This document shows, piece after piece, positions 9,042 through 17,681 of a stretch of 64,000 bases of DNA. The DNA is from Rivularia sp963920925 (lineage in GTDB: Bacteria > Cyanobacteriota > Cyanobacteriia > Cyanobacteriales > Nostocaceae). Where the stretch lies: assembly GCF_963920925.1 (NCBI RefSeq), contig NZ_CAWUDI010000006.1, positions 124,001 to 188,000 of the forward strand, written 5' to 3'. The position numbers were made by a program, and so were the translations under genes. A model generated the notes under the pieces. The model was not told where the DNA came from. It saw nothing but the letters and a program-made list of their open reading frames with translations, and did no database searches. The stretch's first letter is position 1, and every line of letters starts with the position of its first letter.

Positions 9042-9237
9042 TTCAAAAATTCTCCTATTTAACTTTAATATGCTTGAACTCAAGGTTAAGCTTGCTTGTC
9101 AACCTTTCTACTTCTTAATCAATCCACAACTCAAAGTTTTATACAAAATCTCTAAATATTAATTTTTGTAATAAATTTGTATAATTCTCAGACAATTAGC
9201 AAGATTAACAAGTAGAGATTCCTGCCAAAAATGCATC

Positions 9238-10359
9238 ATGAATAAGCAACAGCTTGTAATTCAGATTCAAAAATCCCCACCCCAAAGTGAGGAACATCAA
9301 AAAGCTATAGTTACGCTGGTTGACAAAATACTATGTTCATGCGGTTTATTTCCCTCACCACCGAAATCACTTTGCGGTGTCTATCTGGACATTCATCAAG
9401 CGTTACAGCGGCAAATATACCAAGATATTGTGCAAAATATTGATGAATACCAGTTAAAAAATATCGCTGTAAAAGTATGGGTAAATGAAGTGCGATCGCG
9501 AACTTTAAAAAAAGTCATCAACGAAGCATATTTACAACAGTTAGCATTAGAAATACAAAAATATCAGCCCTTAACAAAAGAATGGCAGTATGCTTTTCAA
9601 ATTTTAACTAATGCAATTTTACTATCTGACAAGTTATTGCATAAAGCTAATATTTATAACGATGTCTATGAAGAAGCTGAAAACGAACTTTGGCTTTGGC
9701 TTTATCGAAACATCAATACATACAATCCTGATAAAGGTAAGTTTATAGCTTGGTTGAATTTTCGCTTTGACATGATATTACGAAATTCTCAAGCCAATAA
9801 AAATGACCCTTTAATTCAGAAATTTAACGGTAAAATCATCAGAAGAAAATATCAATTAACTAAATTAATCAAAAGTATTAGTCGAGAAGATTTAATTCTA
9901 TGGTTGATTTTACGGATGAAAAAAATATTAACCGATGTTTTAAGCTTACAAATATTTTTATTATTAATAGTTTTCTTTTTGCTATCACAATTAATAATTC
10001 AAAAACCTTTAGTTGCAGACTCTATTTTATTTGAAATCGCAAAAAAAACTTTACCCAATGCTACAAAGTTAGCTAATATAGATGATGAAATAGAAAATAT
10101 TCCGCAACCAGAGCTAGAACAACCGCTTTCCGAACAACTTCGAGCATATTTAGAAAACGACCCAAATAACCTTTTACAAAAACATATTAGAGCGCACCCA
10201 GAAGCAACATTTCAAGTCATAGCTCTTAAACGTTTGGAAGGAATCAGTTGGAAAGAATTATCGGAAACCTTCAATATTCAGATTCCCGCACTGAGCAACT
10301 TTTTCCAGCGTCATTTACAAAAAATTGCACCAGAAATTAAAAGATATATCCAAGAATAA
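9238..10359 (+). CDS. Sigma-70-like protein with internal membrane segment
   Basis: The C-terminus is a sigma region 4-like helix-turn-helix (about 315-368, ISWKELSETFNIQIPALSNFFQR) preceded by the motif HPEA. It aligns well with the C-terminus of the protein at 37632-38309, which has the HPEA motif and GKKWKDISQELDIPLSTLSS. The N-terminal half looks like two copies of a sigma region 2-like unit: residues 45-95 (...QDIVQNIDEYQLKNIAVKVWVNEVR) and 142-185 (...LWLYRNINTYNPDKGKFIAWLNFR). Between regions 2 and 4 lies a hydrophobic stretch at 235-254 (LSLQIFLLLIVFFLLSQLII), absent from the paralog and from ordinary sigma factors. DUF1822 follows after 26 bp. Promoter-directing activity is an inference from fold; the divergence leaves room for another role. 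Confidence 0.6.
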   Translation: MNKQQLVIQIQKSPPQSEEHQKAIVTLVDKILCSCGLFPSPPKSLCGVYLDIHQALQRQIYQDIVQNIDEYQLKNIAVKVWVNEVRSRTLKKVINEAYLQQLALEIQKYQPLTKEWQYAFQILTNAILLSDKLLHKANIYNDVYEEAENELWLWLYRNINTYNPDKGKFIAWLNFRFDMILRNSQANKNDPLIQKFNGKIIRRKYQLTKLIKSISREDLILWLILRMKKILTDVLSLQIFLLLIVFFLLSQLIIQKPLVADSILFEIAKKTLPNATKLANIDDEIENIPQPELEQPLSEQLRAYLENDPNNLLQKHIRAHPEATFQVIALKRLEGISWKELSETFNIQIPALSNFFQRHLQKIAPEIKRYIQE

Positions 10360-10385
10360 GTTCAATATTAATAGGCAATAAAATC

Positions 10386-11309
10386 ATGATAAATCAAACA
10401 CAGAAGCCATTAACCTTCACAGTTAATTTAACCCCAAAAGCGCATCAATTAGCCGAACATTTTTGCAACAATCATTCTAACCTGCAAAAGTCAGAACAAG
10501 TTTATTTTAATACTCTAGCTATCTATGCTGTGAATCATTACTTACAATGTCTGGGATTTGCAAACGATTGGAAAGCAAGTAATAGCTACGATGTAATCAT
10601 GCAAAGTTTTCTAGATGTTGCCGATTTAGAAGTAATAGATTACGGTAAATTAGAATGTAGAGTTGTTTTACCAAATGCTGAATTTGTTTATATTCCCCAA
10701 GAAGTATGGGTGGGAAGAATTGGTTATATTGCAGTGCAGATTGATGAATCATTACAAGCTGCAACCCTATTAGGATTTACATCAAGAGTAGCAAAAGAGC
10801 AATTACCGCTTAACCAATTGCGTACATTAGAAGAATTTCCCCAATACTTGCAGCAAGTTACACCACTAATCAACTTAAACGAATGGTTTGAAGATATTTT
10901 ACAACAGGGTTGGCAAAATTTAGAATCACTGTTGAATACTGGAACAGTAGGAAATTTAAATCCGAGTTTTAAAGATGCTTCTTACTTACAAACAGAAGAA
11001 ATTATCAAAGCAGTAAAATGGATTGAACTTGGTAATCAATCTGTATTAATGTTAATAGCGCTGAAATCAGAAGAAGACGAGCAAATAAGTGTCCGCTTAA
11101 GGATTTATCCAGATTCAGAACAGAATTGTTTGCCAGAAAATATTAAATTATCTATATTATCTGACTCAGGAGAAATTTTAAAAGAAGTGACTTCTCGAAA
11201 CATAGATAATTTTATTCAGCTTCCTTCTTTTCGGTGTAGCTCTCAAGAAAGCTTTAAAATTCAACTGTATCTTGATAATATATACTTTACTGAAAGCTTT
11301 TTCTTGTAA
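10386..11309 (+). CDS. DUF1822 family protein, module copy 1
   Basis: This 307-residue protein is homologous across its first 150 residues to the protein at 36664-37593. Shared landmarks are LTFTVNLTPKAHQLA / LSFTVPLSFEAHSIA, the YAVNHYL..LGF segment, VADLEV.DYGKLEC, and PQEVWVGRIGYIAVQI / SPEVWEDRIGYVFVEL. DUF1822 is a cyanobacterial family of unknown function. No signal peptide or membrane segment is present. The gene lies 26 bp downstream of the sigma-like gene, as its paralog does (38 bp), so the two are probably translated from one mRNA and may bind each other, for example as sigma and anti-sigma. That pairing is inferred. Confidence 0.75.
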   Translation: MINQTQKPLTFTVNLTPKAHQLAEHFCNNHSNLQKSEQVYFNTLAIYAVNHYLQCLGFANDWKASNSYDVIMQSFLDVADLEVIDYGKLECRVVLPNAEFVYIPQEVWVGRIGYIAVQIDESLQAATLLGFTSRVAKEQLPLNQLRTLEEFPQYLQQVTPLINLNEWFEDILQQGWQNLESLLNTGTVGNLNPSFKDASYLQTEEIIKAVKWIELGNQSVLMLIALKSEEDEQISVRLRIYPDSEQNCLPENIKLSILSDSGEILKEVTSRNIDNFIQLPSFRCSSQESFKIQLYLDNIYFTESFFL

Positions 11310-11322
11310 TCAATAAAGATAA

Positions 11323-11469
11323 AAGATAATTGAAATTGTTGTATACAAAATTGATGAAACTGTTTATCTTTTAGCTTCTGAAGCAAATAAAAAACATTTG
11401 TTACAAGTTATTCACAATGTTAAAGAGAAGTCTAACCTGATTGAAGTTGATATTGAAAACCTCGAATAG
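11323..11469 (+). pseudogene. Possible antitoxin gene remnant
   Basis: An open frame with no ATG, bounded upstream by a stop at 11320, encodes 48 residues including VYKIDETVYLLASEANKKH and ending LIEVDIENLE. The middle resembles the C-terminal part of Phd/YefM-type antitoxins (ETxYLLxSxxNxxxLL). The N-terminal DNA-binding part is missing, so this looks like a truncated leftover. A weak call based on motif shape only. Confidence 0.3.
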
Positions 11470-11595
11470 GTCAAAGTTAGATAAAAAACTTGAATCGTCT
11501 TAAGACGACTTTGTTTGTGAGCCTAGGAATTTATTCCAAGGCAGTTCCGCAAGAATGGTGTAAGATATCAGGTTTAATAAAGTTATTGATTTACT

Positions 11596-12441
11596 ATGCA
11601 TAAAAATAATAGCAGTAAAATCATTACATTCCCTTCTTATCAACAAATTCAAGCCGCAATAGACTGGCTACAAAAATATTGTCACTCAAGCCTAGATTTA
11701 GAATACGCTCTCAATCTTGTTATTCAAGGTAAAATTAATCCGCAACAAACTGGAGAATTAATTGCTATTTCCTACAAACCATCTATAACTCAAAAAGTAA
11801 CTCCAGATAATATTCAAGGAGTAATGATGATAAATTATCGAAACACTCAGGTGTCTTTCGAGAGCTGCAATAAACTTACCACTCAATCATTATTTTCCCT
11901 GGTTCAAAAATGTGGTTTTCCCAAAAAAATAATCACTTCAATGGAAGTTAAGCAATGGATTCGTCCGCTTTTCCTCGAATATCTTGAACTGGAACGGGAA
12001 TACGATCAATTAGTAATGACTTGTACTCAATCGTTACTTGATGGTAAAGGGCGTTGGGCATCATTACAAGATAAACCTATGCTAATGGCTTATGAGAAAG
12101 AGTATATTGCCGAACGCGGTAGTGGGAATGCAAATCGCGATTGGAACAGTTTAATAAAAAAGCGTCAGATAGCAGTGTTAGAATATTCCGGACAAATTGT
12201 TTCAGTTGTTAGATACAATCCTGTGAATCATTACGCTTTAGTTGCAGCACCATTCACTTTTTCAAAGTTTCGCAGACAGGGATTTGCTCGAAAACTGCTA
12301 GCATTTTTAACTAAAGAATTGCTTCAAGAATATACAGAATTGAAACTATGGGTAGATGAAGAGAATATTGGGGCGATCGCACTCTATAATTCTCTAGGTT
12401 TCAATCAGGTTGGATGTTGCTATACGGGCTATTTCAAGTAA
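11596..12441 (+). CDS. GNAT family N-acetyltransferase
   Basis: The C-terminal half has the GNAT acetyl-CoA signature: VAAPFTFSKFRRQGFARKL (motif A, with RRQGFA as the pyrophosphate loop) and ELKLWVDEENIGAIALYNSLGF (motif B region). The first 170 residues are a helical domain with no recognised match. The 281-residue length exceeds a minimal GNAT (about 150). Substrate unknown. The gene ends 2 bp from the convergent DUF4058 gene, with no visible hairpin between them. Confidence 0.75.
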   Translation: MHKNNSSKIITFPSYQQIQAAIDWLQKYCHSSLDLEYALNLVIQGKINPQQTGELIAISYKPSITQKVTPDNIQGVMMINYRNTQVSFESCNKLTTQSLFSLVQKCGFPKKIITSMEVKQWIRPLFLEYLELEREYDQLVMTCTQSLLDGKGRWASLQDKPMLMAYEKEYIAERGSGNANRDWNSLIKKRQIAVLEYSGQIVSVVRYNPVNHYALVAAPFTFSKFRRQGFARKLLAFLTKELLQEYTELKLWVDEENIGAIALYNSLGFNQVGCCYTGYFK

Positions 12442-12443
12442 AC

Positions 12444-13232
12444 TTAATTACGCAAACTTTTCTCTTTCAACAAATTACCAGCCCAAACTTTATCTTCCGA
12501 ATTTAGCGCTGGTACTGGTTCAATACTATAATCTATTGCTAAATAAAATCTTGCTCGTTCGTAAACCTGCGCTAACAAACTTTGTAAATCTACTAAAGGT
12601 TCGTTATCTTCAGATTTGAGGGGAAGTAAAAACTGGGGAATTTCTTGCTGAAGATTAAACCCGAAAACTTCCGCTAAAGGACGACGATTTCCACGAGCAA
12701 CTAAGATACGATAATCCGTCTTAGGAATTTCGCTAAGAATTGGCATGGGTTGTCCAGCCCGAAGCAAGTCAATTTCGACTAAATGTGTGGGAGTGCTTAA
12801 TACATCTCGACGCTTTTCTTCATAAGCATCTCGTCCTTTTCCGGTACGTTTATTAGTAGGAGAAAGAACTTCAATAGTTGTTACTACATATCCGGTTGCG
12901 ACTTCTCGAATTTCTAAATAAGCTTCTTTCTTTTCTTCGGGTACTGGAAGTTTTACAGTGACTGATTCTGCTTGAAAGGGTAAAGTTGCCGTTGCTGTTT
13001 TATTCTTAGTAGAAATCTTTTTTTTAGTTGTTACAGCTACATCAGGAATTCCGACTAAAACTGAATCTTCAATATCGCCTAAATATGTCCGCTTTTCGAT
13101 AGCTACTCGATATTCAATACCAAGTTGTGGTTCAATGGCATCCGCAATGGCTGTAATCAACCGATGATGCACTTCCGACCATAATTCAGGATTTTCTAAA
13201 TATGGGTTCATTCCCGGAAATGGAGAAGACAT
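12444..13232 (-). CDS. DUF4058 family protein
   Basis: The N-terminus MSSPFPGMNPYLENPELWSE is the hallmark of DUF4058, a family common in cyanobacteria and planctomycetes. The rest fits: IEPQLGIEYRVAIEKR, ATGYVVTTIEVLSPTNKR, then EIDLLRAGQPMP. The IEVLSPTNKR..K segment resembles a PD-(D/E)XK nuclease core, so a nuclease-like fold is possible, but no function is established. Single gene, convergent with the acetyltransferase. Confidence 0.85.
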   Translation of the reverse strand: MSSPFPGMNPYLENPELWSEVHHRLITAIADAIEPQLGIEYRVAIEKRTYLGDIEDSVLVGIPDVAVTTKKKISTKNKTATATLPFQAESVTVKLPVPEEKKEAYLEIREVATGYVVTTIEVLSPTNKRTGKGRDAYEEKRRDVLSTPTHLVEIDLLRAGQPMPILSEIPKTDYRILVARGNRRPLAEVFGFNLQQEIPQFLLPLKSEDNEPLVDLQSLLAQVYERARFYLAIDYSIEPVPALNSEDKVWAGNLLKEKSLRN

Positions 13233-13336
13233 AAGTCACACTTTAAATAACTATAATTTCAATTTTAGATTAATTCCAAAAAGATTCCTTCTCCAAATTC
13301 GGGGCTTTAATTCTACTCCCTACTCCTTCTTAAACA

Positions 13337-13741
13337 TTAATTTGCTTCTCCAGTACGTTCTGGATTTTCTACCCCAATTAATTTATTCCACAACTGATAA
13401 CCGATTTCCGATTTAGGAACGTAATAATTATCAGCATCCGCTTCTATCGCACCCATAGCGGTAAATTCTTCTCTTTTTGGGTCGTTTAAATCGATATAAG
13501 TTGCAGTTTGTGCCAAGCGACTACCGTGAGGGATAATTACAATCTGCTTTAATTCATCATCTGTAAAATCTTGGAGTTTGTCGTGTAATTCCTTGATATC
13601 GTAAGCGTTCAAACCTGCTTTTTCCGGATTTTTACCGTCTAAACCATGATTCAAACCCGCACCTTCATGAGGATTTAGGTCTTTTTTATAGTCCGATGGC
13701 ATATTATCATCAGGCTGCCCTTTTCTTTGTACTTCAGCCAT
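13337..13741 (-). CDS. Conserved hypothetical protein
   Basis: The 134-residue soluble, acidic protein has a low-complexity N-terminus (DDNMPSDYKKDLNPHEGAG) and a folded part of about residues 40-125 (ELHDKLQDFTDDELKQIVI, ATYIDLNDP). No signal peptide and no recognised domain. It lies 48 bp downstream of the PEBP gene on the same strand, so the two may be co-transcribed. Confidence 0.6.
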   Translation of the reverse strand: MAEVQRKGQPDDNMPSDYKKDLNPHEGAGLNHGLDGKNPEKAGLNAYDIKELHDKLQDFTDDELKQIVIIPHGSRLAQTATYIDLNDPKREEFTAMGAIEADADNYYVPKSEIGYQLWNKLIGVENPERTGEAN

Positions 13742-13789
13742 AATTATTCCTTTTATTCCTTTAATAACAACTTGAAAAACTACTAAAAA

Positions 13790-14248
13790 CTACTTTTGTC
13801 TCTTATAACGTCCAATTAATTCCGCTTGAGAAACTATATGTCCTTCCATCGCTGCTTCTACATCTTTCTTACTCGCACCTGCCGCTAAACCTAAAGATAT
13901 GTCTAAAGCATATAGCTTGAAATAATAACGATGAGTCCCATCAGGGGGACATGGAGCGCCATAACCAAATTGTTCGTAGTCGTTTGTACCGTGAATACCG
14001 CTACCATCTAACATTGCATCCGGCGCGATCGCTTGAGGAATATAACGAGTTTTCGGCGGTATATCGTAAAGCACCCAGTGAACAAAAGTTTGACCGGGTG
14101 CATCTGGATCGTCAACAATTAACGCCAGACTTTGGGTTTCACGGGGTGGTTCATCCCATTTCAAAGACGGGGAAATCGCTTCACCATCGCAGGTAAATTC
14201 AGGTGGAATTAATCCATCAGCAGAAAAGCTATCGCTCTCTAATTTCAT
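13790..14248 (-). CDS. YbhB/YbcL (PEBP, Raf kinase inhibitor-like) protein
   Basis: The 152 residues cover the entire bacterial PEBP fold: IPPEFTCDGEAISPSLKW, the ligand-site strand ALIVDDPDAPGQTFVHWVLY, and GYGAPCPPDGTHRYYFKLYALD. The DPDAP and GxxHRYxF motifs line the anion/phospholipid-head pocket in the family. The cellular role in bacteria is unknown. Length and motifs are normal. The protein is cytoplasmic because no signal peptide is present. Confidence 0.9.
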   Translation of the reverse strand: MKLESDSFSADGLIPPEFTCDGEAISPSLKWDEPPRETQSLALIVDDPDAPGQTFVHWVLYDIPPKTRYIPQAIAPDAMLDGSGIHGTNDYEQFGYGAPCPPDGTHRYYFKLYALDISLGLAAGASKKDVEAAMEGHIVSQAELIGRYKRQK

Positions 14249-14503
14249 AAACTGGAAATGGGAAGGTTAGTTAACTATATATAGATAAAGCGGCGTTACC
14301 GTCTCGGTTAGGAACAGTAGCTGCCAAGTCACTAGTAGTGTAGGTTAACGTTGTTTATTGTTAAAATTCGTCACCCAAAAGGAATTTATTCGTAAAAGTA
14401 TCTCAGTCTAAAGTCATATGTCTTGAGTGTTAGGGAACAGTTAGTAGCTTAACTTCACGGCGCACGAAGAGTTATAGTTTTATGCAAAATGAATCATGGC
14501 CCC

Positions 14504-14636
14504 GTAACCCAACATTTTATATTTCAAGTTATATTTCAAGAATAATTTTTATTTATCTCAAAATAACCATGTTGGGTTACGACACGATTTGATCGATTTT
14601 CGTCACAAGCGAAATTTATTATCGTGTCTAACCCAA
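14504..14636. repeat. Compound inverted-repeat element
   Basis: GTAACCCAACAT (14504-14515) pairs perfectly with ATGTTGGGTTAC (14569-14580). The latter overlaps a second inverted pair, TTGGGTTAcGACACGAT (14572-14588) with ATCGTGTCTAACCCAA (14621-14636), matching except for one extra base. The rest of the 14249-14675 gap is AT-rich and contains an ACAAGCTACT-type tandem repeat beside the patatin stop codon. It looks like a non-coding mobile or palindromic element. Confidence 0.6.
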
Positions 14637-14675
14637 CCTACAAGCTACTACAAGCTACAAGCTATAAACTACAAA

Positions 14676-15713
14676 CTAAGCTAAAAGTTGCTCGCACAAT
14701 TTATCAATTTCCCTACTTTGCTCTCGAATAATTGTAGATGCAACTTTTTCTAGCAATTCGATATTTTCTTCAGTAGTGTTATCCAAATCATCGTTTGCTT
14801 CAGTCAGTTCTTTTTGAAAGCGAAAATACTGTTTGCGATTATTTTGAGCATCAGGCAATAACTGCCTTAATTGATAGTTTGCTACTTCGCTGGCACCATC
14901 AAGAAAAATATTGATTAATGGCTGTATCCATTGCAGTTTACCCCAATTAACCGCTTGGTCGTAAGGAAATTTTCTTGTTAGAGAACCCGTACCCAAGGAA
15001 GCAACTAAAATATCTTCTAAGGGTATTTGTTCTTGATTATTTTGAGCATAGATAATAGCTTCTACAATGGCTAATGCTGTAGGATTATTCGCGAACATTG
15101 CACCATCGACTAAAGCATAATTATTATTCTCATTATTATCGCAACCGCGCATTGCTAGTTTATAAGGTTCAAAAAAAGTTGGAGCCGCAGAAGTTGCCAT
15201 CGATGCTTCTACCATTTTGTAATCGCTGCAAAGCTTACGAAAACTAGTTCCTGAATGTCTTTGAAATTTCGGATTATTGATGAAAAATACAGGCACCCGC
15301 AACTCTATATCGTAGCTAGTTATAAAAACATTAGTTAATGCATCCTTAAGAGCAGCATCTTTAAAGTATTTTTCAGCAACTTTTTGTCTGCCTTCAGAGG
15401 GATATTTGGGTCTTAATAAATCATCAACCTCTGTTAAGCTTTCTAAAAATGGCTCGTGAAAGATATTTTTTCCATCTTCTCGGTACATATTGATGATATC
15501 TTCCATGCTATACCGAGCAGTATTTGCATTATCAGGATTTGGCATAGTTAAAATCATCGCCAAAAAACCTCCAGTAGAAGTTCCAGCGATTAAATCGAAC
15601 AATTGCCAAATCCGCTTTTGTGTGCGTTTTTCGATTTCCTTAAGAATTATCGCCGGAATAATACCGCGAATACCACCACCATCAATTGATAATACTTTGT
15701 ACTTAAAAGTCAT
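14676..15713 (-). CDS. Patatin-like phospholipase
   Basis: The 345-residue protein has the patatin core: oxyanion-hole DGGGIRG (residues 11-17), nucleophile GTSTG with Ser46, and the dyad partner Asp203 in VDGAMFANNP. All catalytic elements are present. Patatins are serine lipid acyl hydrolases acting on membrane lipids. Some bacterial members are defence effectors, but no nucleotide cyclase or sensor gene lies next to this one, so a housekeeping or stress lipase is equally likely. No signal peptide; the last 60 residues are a helical tail. Confidence 0.9.
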   Translation of the reverse strand: MTFKYKVLSIDGGGIRGIIPAIILKEIEKRTQKRIWQLFDLIAGTSTGGFLAMILTMPNPDNANTARYSMEDIINMYREDGKNIFHEPFLESLTEVDDLLRPKYPSEGRQKVAEKYFKDAALKDALTNVFITSYDIELRVPVFFINNPKFQRHSGTSFRKLCSDYKMVEASMATSAAPTFFEPYKLAMRGCDNNENNNYALVDGAMFANNPTALAIVEAIIYAQNNQEQIPLEDILVASLGTGSLTRKFPYDQAVNWGKLQWIQPLINIFLDGASEVANYQLRQLLPDAQNNRKQYFRFQKELTEANDDLDNTTEENIELLEKVASTIIREQSREIDKLCEQLLA

Positions 15714-15950
15714 TGTTCTCCCCCTCGTTTGCCGTCAATTAACAATTATCAATTAACAATGAAGAATTAACAATGAAGAATTAACCAATTCCCAATGCTT
15801 AATAAAAAAACCTGGAGCATTATCACCCCAAGTTTATTCATATTACTATTGCGATATTATTTAAGTAGGTAGGCACTAAAAAACGAAGTATGTAGTAATG
15901 CCCTTGAATAGCCCTAAAGCTCTTTTCCCTACTTCCTACTCGTAACTACC

Positions 15951-15991
15951 CCCTACTCCCTACTCCCTACTCCCTACTCCCTACTCCCTAC
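15951..15991. repeat. Heptanucleotide tandem repeat CCCTACT
   Basis: About six tandem CCCTACT units run directly into the end of the E2 gene, and the TAG stop (15988-15990, minus strand) lies inside the array. Heptameric arrays of this sort are typical of filamentous cyanobacteria. Confidence 0.9.
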
Positions 15992-17313
15992 ATTGTCAAA
16001 GATTGAGAATTAGTTTCAATTAATTTCGCTAAGTCTTTGAGGAATGCTGCTGCATGGGCACCGTAGATAACTCTATGATCGCAAGTGATGTTAACTTTCA
16101 TCAGAGTACGTATTCCCATCATACCGTCAGTAGTGGCTACTACTTCCGGACGAGATGCGGCGATCGCCAATATTGAACCTTGATTGGGTGGTAAAATCGC
16201 ATCAAATGTATCTACACCAAACATACCTAAGTTGGATATGGTGAAGGTGCCGCTGTTGTATTCTTCTGGCTGTAATTGTTTTGCCCTAGCGCGTTCTACT
16301 AAGGATTTCCAGTTACGCGATAAGCTGTAAATGTCTTGCTGGTCTGCATTTTGTAGTACGGGTGTAATCAATCCTCCGTCATCCATTGCTACGGCTACAG
16401 CTACGTTGATGTTGGCAGGATGTACCATTCCCTGCTCTGTATAATTCACATTCAATAATGGATGTTTCTGTAATGTCATTGCTACCGCTTTGGCTAGCAG
16501 CGCTGTCATTGTCACGCCTTTAGATTTGATTTGCTTGTAAAGTTTGTTTAATTCGTCGGTGGCAATCGAATAACCTACATGGTATGTGGGTACGGACAAG
16601 CTGTGATTCATAGTCCGCACTACGGCATTTTGTAAGGTATTCAAAGGTACCGTTTGACCTGGAGTTACTGCAACTGGCATAGGTGCAGGTGTCACCGCAG
16701 GAGTGACTTTAGGAGCGCTAGGGGCTGGTGCAACTGCTGGCTGAGCCGTTGGAGCCTCTACAGGTGTAGAACTCACAGATGTAGACTTACTCGCAGCTGT
16801 TTCCACGTCTTCAGCAATAATACGTCCGTGAGGGCCGCTACCTGTAATACCGCTCAAATCAACTTTAAATTCTTTGGCTAATTTACGAGCGCGGGGGGAA
16901 GCAATTTTTCTACCGCTGCCGCGTGCCGAACCATTTTGAGAAGTGTCATTCGTCGAAGTTGCTGTTTTTTGTGGCGCTGTTTGTCCGGGGGCTGTTGCAG
17001 CAGCTACTTCGGCTTTCGCGGGTGCCCCACCGCTAGATTTAGCTTGGGCTTTCGCAGTTTCAATTTCGGCTTCGGTTTCCGCAAGAAAAGCGATCGCCGA
17101 ACCTACAGGAGCGCTATTTCCAGCTTCTACTACGATATGCGCCATGTATCCTTCATAGAAAGATTCCACATCCATATCTGCTTTATCCGATTCAACTACT
17201 ACCACCGTTTCGCCTTTCTCAACTTTGTCACCAGGGGATTTTTCCCAAGAGACAATTTTACCTTCAGTCATTGTAGAACTCAGCGCGGGCATAAATATTT
17301 CGTGAATACTCAT
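15988..17313 (-). CDS. pdhC: Dihydrolipoyl acetyltransferase, E2 of pyruvate dehydrogenase
   Basis: Domains in order: lipoyl domain (2-78) with lipoylation site Lys44 in VVESDKADMDVES; Ala/Pro/Thr linker; E3/E1-binding domain (about 135-172, KIASPRARKLAKEF...GSGPHGRI); second Ala/Pro-rich linker; catalytic acetyltransferase domain (about 218-441). The active-site motif is DHRVIYG; many E2 proteins have DHRxxDG, but from memory Tyr at this place is usual in cyanobacterial and plastid E2. One lipoyl domain, 441 residues, normal for the cyanobacterial form. It transfers acetyl groups from lipoamide to CoA, feeding fatty acid synthesis and central carbon metabolism. Alternative name odhB is often misapplied to this gene. 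Confidence 0.93.
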   Translation of the reverse strand: MSIHEIFMPALSSTMTEGKIVSWEKSPGDKVEKGETVVVVESDKADMDVESFYEGYMAHIVVEAGNSAPVGSAIAFLAETEAEIETAKAQAKSSGGAPAKAEVAAATAPGQTAPQKTATSTNDTSQNGSARGSGRKIASPRARKLAKEFKVDLSGITGSGPHGRIIAEDVETAASKSTSVSSTPVEAPTAQPAVAPAPSAPKVTPAVTPAPMPVAVTPGQTVPLNTLQNAVVRTMNHSLSVPTYHVGYSIATDELNKLYKQIKSKGVTMTALLAKAVAMTLQKHPLLNVNYTEQGMVHPANINVAVAVAMDDGGLITPVLQNADQQDIYSLSRNWKSLVERARAKQLQPEEYNSGTFTISNLGMFGVDTFDAILPPNQGSILAIAASRPEVVATTDGMMGIRTLMKVNITCDHRVIYGAHAAAFLKDLAKLIETNSQSLTM

Positions 17314-17681
17314 AAGAAAAGAAGTTGAATTAATAATTTATGGACTTTAATAGTTTTTTCCAGATTGCATTGTATCGCGAGCGCGGACGCGACGAACTAT
17401 TTTAGAATTACACTGCTAGAATAATCTGTATTTATGCGTACTAAGGAAAGTATTAGATTTTAGATTTTGGGTCTTGGATTTTGGATTTTAGATTACTCCC
17501 TACTCGCTACCCCCTCTCCTATTCCCTATTCCCCATTCCCCATTCCCCATTCCCTACTTAATCTTTTTTAAAAAAATTTTTCGGAAATTCTACTTAAAGC
17601 ATGAAGTAAGGAGTCATGTCTCGATTTAAAATTCATTGTAGATAAATAAAAACAAACCCTTTAAAATTTTCTTAAAATCTT
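17314..17681. other. Intergenic region with tandem repeats
   Basis: This 368-bp gap separates the divergent E2 gene from the hypothetical gene at 17682. It holds a GATTTTGG/GATTTTAG array near 17455-17493 and CCCTATT/CCCCATT heptamers at 17517-17557. I see no small gene. Promoters for both flanking genes must lie here, but none is distinct. Confidence 0.7.

Noticed and set aside
14676..15713. Patatin gene as a CBASS or other defence effector
   Set aside because: No nucleotide cyclase, sensor or other defence gene is adjacent, so the link is unsupported.
15951..15991. CRISPR array
   Set aside because: Repeated heptamers have no spacers and no cas genes are present; no CRISPR array was seen anywhere in the window.
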